This document shows positions 13,462 through 14,840 of a DNA stretch of 14,840 nucleotides, in pieces. The DNA is taken from the NCBI GenBank assembly GCA_045123575.1, contig JBGVKG010000033.1, positions 1-14,840 on the forward strand. Direction: 5' to 3'. Under the pieces are notes generated by a model. That model was not told where the DNA came from. It saw only the letters and a list, made by a program, of their open reading frames with translations, and searched no databases. Source of the DNA: SVEL01 sp045123575 (lineage in GTDB: Bacteria; Bacillota; Clostridia; Lachnospirales; Lachnospiraceae). A program made the position numbers and the translations under genes. Position 1 is the stretch's first letter; the number at the start of each line of letters is the position of its first letter.

Positions 13462-14613
13462 TGGTAATGCTCTCTCTATAGATTCGTAAGCCACGCAGTA
13501 CGCTATACGTACGTATCCTGGACATGCAAATGAGCTTCCTGGAACCATAAGTATATTATACTCCTTAGCCTTATTACAAAACTCCTTCTCATCTGCCACA
13601 GGCGATTTCACAAATAAATAGAACGCACCCTCTGGCTTCACACAGTCAAATCCATACTCTGTCAAACTTCCATATAAGAGCTGTCTATTTCTATTATAAT
13701 ACTCTATATCTGTCTTCTCATCTATAACCTTGGCTACTGCTCTTTGCATAAGAGATGGCGCATTAACAAAACCAAGTACTCTTGTAGCAATGCTACATGC
13801 AGCAAACACATTCTTAAAGTCTGGCATCTCAGATGGTATAACAAGATATCCTATACGCTCTCCTGGTAATGACAATGACTTACTAAACGAATATCCTACA
13901 ATAGTATTGTCATAATAATTTGTAAGGAATGGTACTTCTACTCCAGCATAAGCCAACTCTCTGTATGGCTCGTCAGATATAAGATATATCTCTGTACCAA
14001 GTTCCTTCTGCTTATCCTGAAGCACCTTAGCAATCTTTTTAATAGTATCTTCTGTGTATACAACACCTGTTGGATTGTTAGGATTATTGATAATAACTGC
14101 CTTTGTCTTAGCTGTTATCTTACTAGCAAATTCTTCAACATTAGGCTGGAATGTCTCAGTGTCAGGAGACACCTCCACTAACACTCCATCATAATTATTT
14201 ACATATGCTCTATATTCAAGGAAATATGGTGCAAATGTCACTACTTCATCACCTGGATTGATAATAGCCTTAAGTGCTGAATTCAAACCTCCTGCTGCAC
14301 CTACTGTCATAATAATATTTGCTTCTGTAAATGCTGTTCCGAATCTTCTATTAAGAGAATTGGCCACTGCAAGTCGTACATCCTCATATCCTGCATTGCT
14401 CATATATCCATGAACAAATGTTGACTCCTCTTCGTCTAATATCTCTTTTATCGCTGCATTAAATGATGCTGGTGCTGGCACATTAGGATTACCTAAGCTA
14501 AAATCAAATACATTCTCAGCTCCATACTGTGCTGCCAATCTTTTACCTTCCTCAAACATCATTCTAATTGCCGAATTATTATTAACTAAGCCTACCATCT
14601 TATCTGCTATCAT
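13423..14613 (-). CDS. Class I pyridoxal-phosphate aminotransferase (aspartate aminotransferase-like)
   Basis: A 396-residue fold-type I aminotransferase. The ATG at 14613 is chosen because AGGAGG lies 8 bases upstream; a GTG 24 bases earlier lies before that site. Motifs in order: FSLGNPNVPAP (38-48) at the N-terminus, GAAGGLNSAL (105-114) for phosphate contact, NNPNNPTG (176-183), SDEPYREL (213-220, Asp214 and Tyr217), the PLP lysine Lys245 in SFSKSLSLPGERIGY, and Arg369 (YVRIAYC) for the substrate carboxylate. Length and motifs match the aspartate/aromatic aminotransferase group, but the true amino donor cannot be fixed from sequence. It heads the probable operon with hisC, popT, nuclease and amidase, behind the promoter at 14661-14689. 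Its 3' end is followed by a second, silent copy. Confidence 0.9.
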   Translation of the reverse strand: MIADKMVGLVNNNSAIRMMFEEGKRLAAQYGAENVFDFSLGNPNVPAPASFNAAIKEILDEEESTFVHGYMSNAGYEDVRLAVANSLNRRFGTAFTEANIIMTVGAAGGLNSALKAIINPGDEVVTFAPYFLEYRAYVNNYDGVLVEVSPDTETFQPNVEEFASKITAKTKAVIINNPNNPTGVVYTEDTIKKIAKVLQDKQKELGTEIYLISDEPYRELAYAGVEVPFLTNYYDNTIVGYSFSKSLSLPGERIGYLVIPSEMPDFKNVFAACSIATRVLGFVNAPSLMQRAVAKVIDEKTDIEYYNRNRQLLYGSLTEYGFDCVKPEGAFYLFVKSPVADEKEFCNKAKEYNILMVPGSSFACPGYVRIAYCVAYESIERALPSFKKLADSYGLN

Positions 14614-14660
14614 TTTCTTTTCCTCCTCTTTTATCACTTAAAGTAATAAAGTCATTTTTT

Positions 14661-14689
14661 ATTCTACTACATCTGCGCAGATTAGTCCA
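14661..14689 (-). promoter_or_regulatory. Promoter of the aminotransferase operon with a palindrome in the spacer
   Basis: The minus strand has TGGACT (14684-14689; 4 of 6 to TTGACA), 17 bases, and TAGAAT (14661-14666), about 48 bases before the start codon. The spacer holds ATCTGCGCAGAT (14671-14682), a perfect 12-bp palindrome suited to a repressor or activator dimer. Regulation is inferred from position only. Confidence 0.55.
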
Positions 14690-14744
14690 TTGATTTTTAT
14701 AAATTCTGGTTTGTGCGCGCAAGCAATGAGCCATGCGCAGACGA

Positions 14745-14800
14745 GAACATAAAAACCACCAGATAAGAGTTTACTCTTAATCGGGTGGTTTTCTATGTTC
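14745..14800. terminator. Large two-way terminator hairpin upstream of the operon
   Basis: GAACATAAAAACCACC (14745-14760) pairs with GGTGGTTTTCTATGTTC (14784-14800), and the inner GATAAGAG/CTCTTAATC pair around a TTTA loop, giving a long stem with small bulges. On the minus strand the GGTGG half is followed by TTTTT; on the plus strand by TTTT. It probably ends the transcript of a gene lying beyond the right edge. Confidence 0.75.
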
Positions 14801-14840
14801 TTGGATGTATACGGCGAATGCCGCGACAGCGAGCTAAAAG

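Noticed and set aside
14659..14838. Open minus-strand frame of about 60 codons reaching the right edge
   Set aside because: No start codon with a ribosome site is visible, and it would read through the large terminator hairpin and the operon promoter.

Overview
The window is AT-rich, and every supported gene lies on the minus strand, so transcription runs from high to low coordinates. Strong AGGAGG ribosome binding sites, a perfect CIRCE element in front of clpB, an agr/LytTR-type two-component system and a DUF368 (PopT) transporter suggest a low-GC Gram-positive of the class Clostridia. Lachnospiraceae is my best guess; this is inferred from gene content and codon style, since no rRNA is present.

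From right to left: (1) About 14640-14840 holds a large two-way terminator hairpin and then a promoter with a palindrome in its spacer. (2) This promoter leads a compact probable operon: class I aminotransferase, hisC, popT (undecaprenyl-phosphate translocase), a membrane-anchored Mrr-like nuclease, and an amidase lipoprotein. Most genes overlap or nearly touch. (3) A CIRCE-controlled promoter drives clpB. Its -35 box lies inside CIRCE, and an intrinsic terminator for the upstream operon is folded into its initiation region. (4) After the clpB terminator comes an unrecognised lipoprotein gene with its own promoter. (5) A six-gene unit follows: LytTR response regulator, a kinase with no membrane domain, two ABC ATPases and two ABC-2 permeases. 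It appears to be a regulator-exporter cassette of unknown substrate. (6) The last 784 bases are mostly non-coding. They hold a five-unit array of imperfect palindromes with a 64-bp period, a truncated acetyltransferase fragment, a 22-bp-stem hairpin, and the first 9 codons of a gene running off the left edge.

The popT, amidase and aminotransferase group points to envelope and amino-acid metabolism. clpB is a separate heat-shock unit. The LytTR-ABC cassette is the most system-like part, and the 64-bp array is the least explained.
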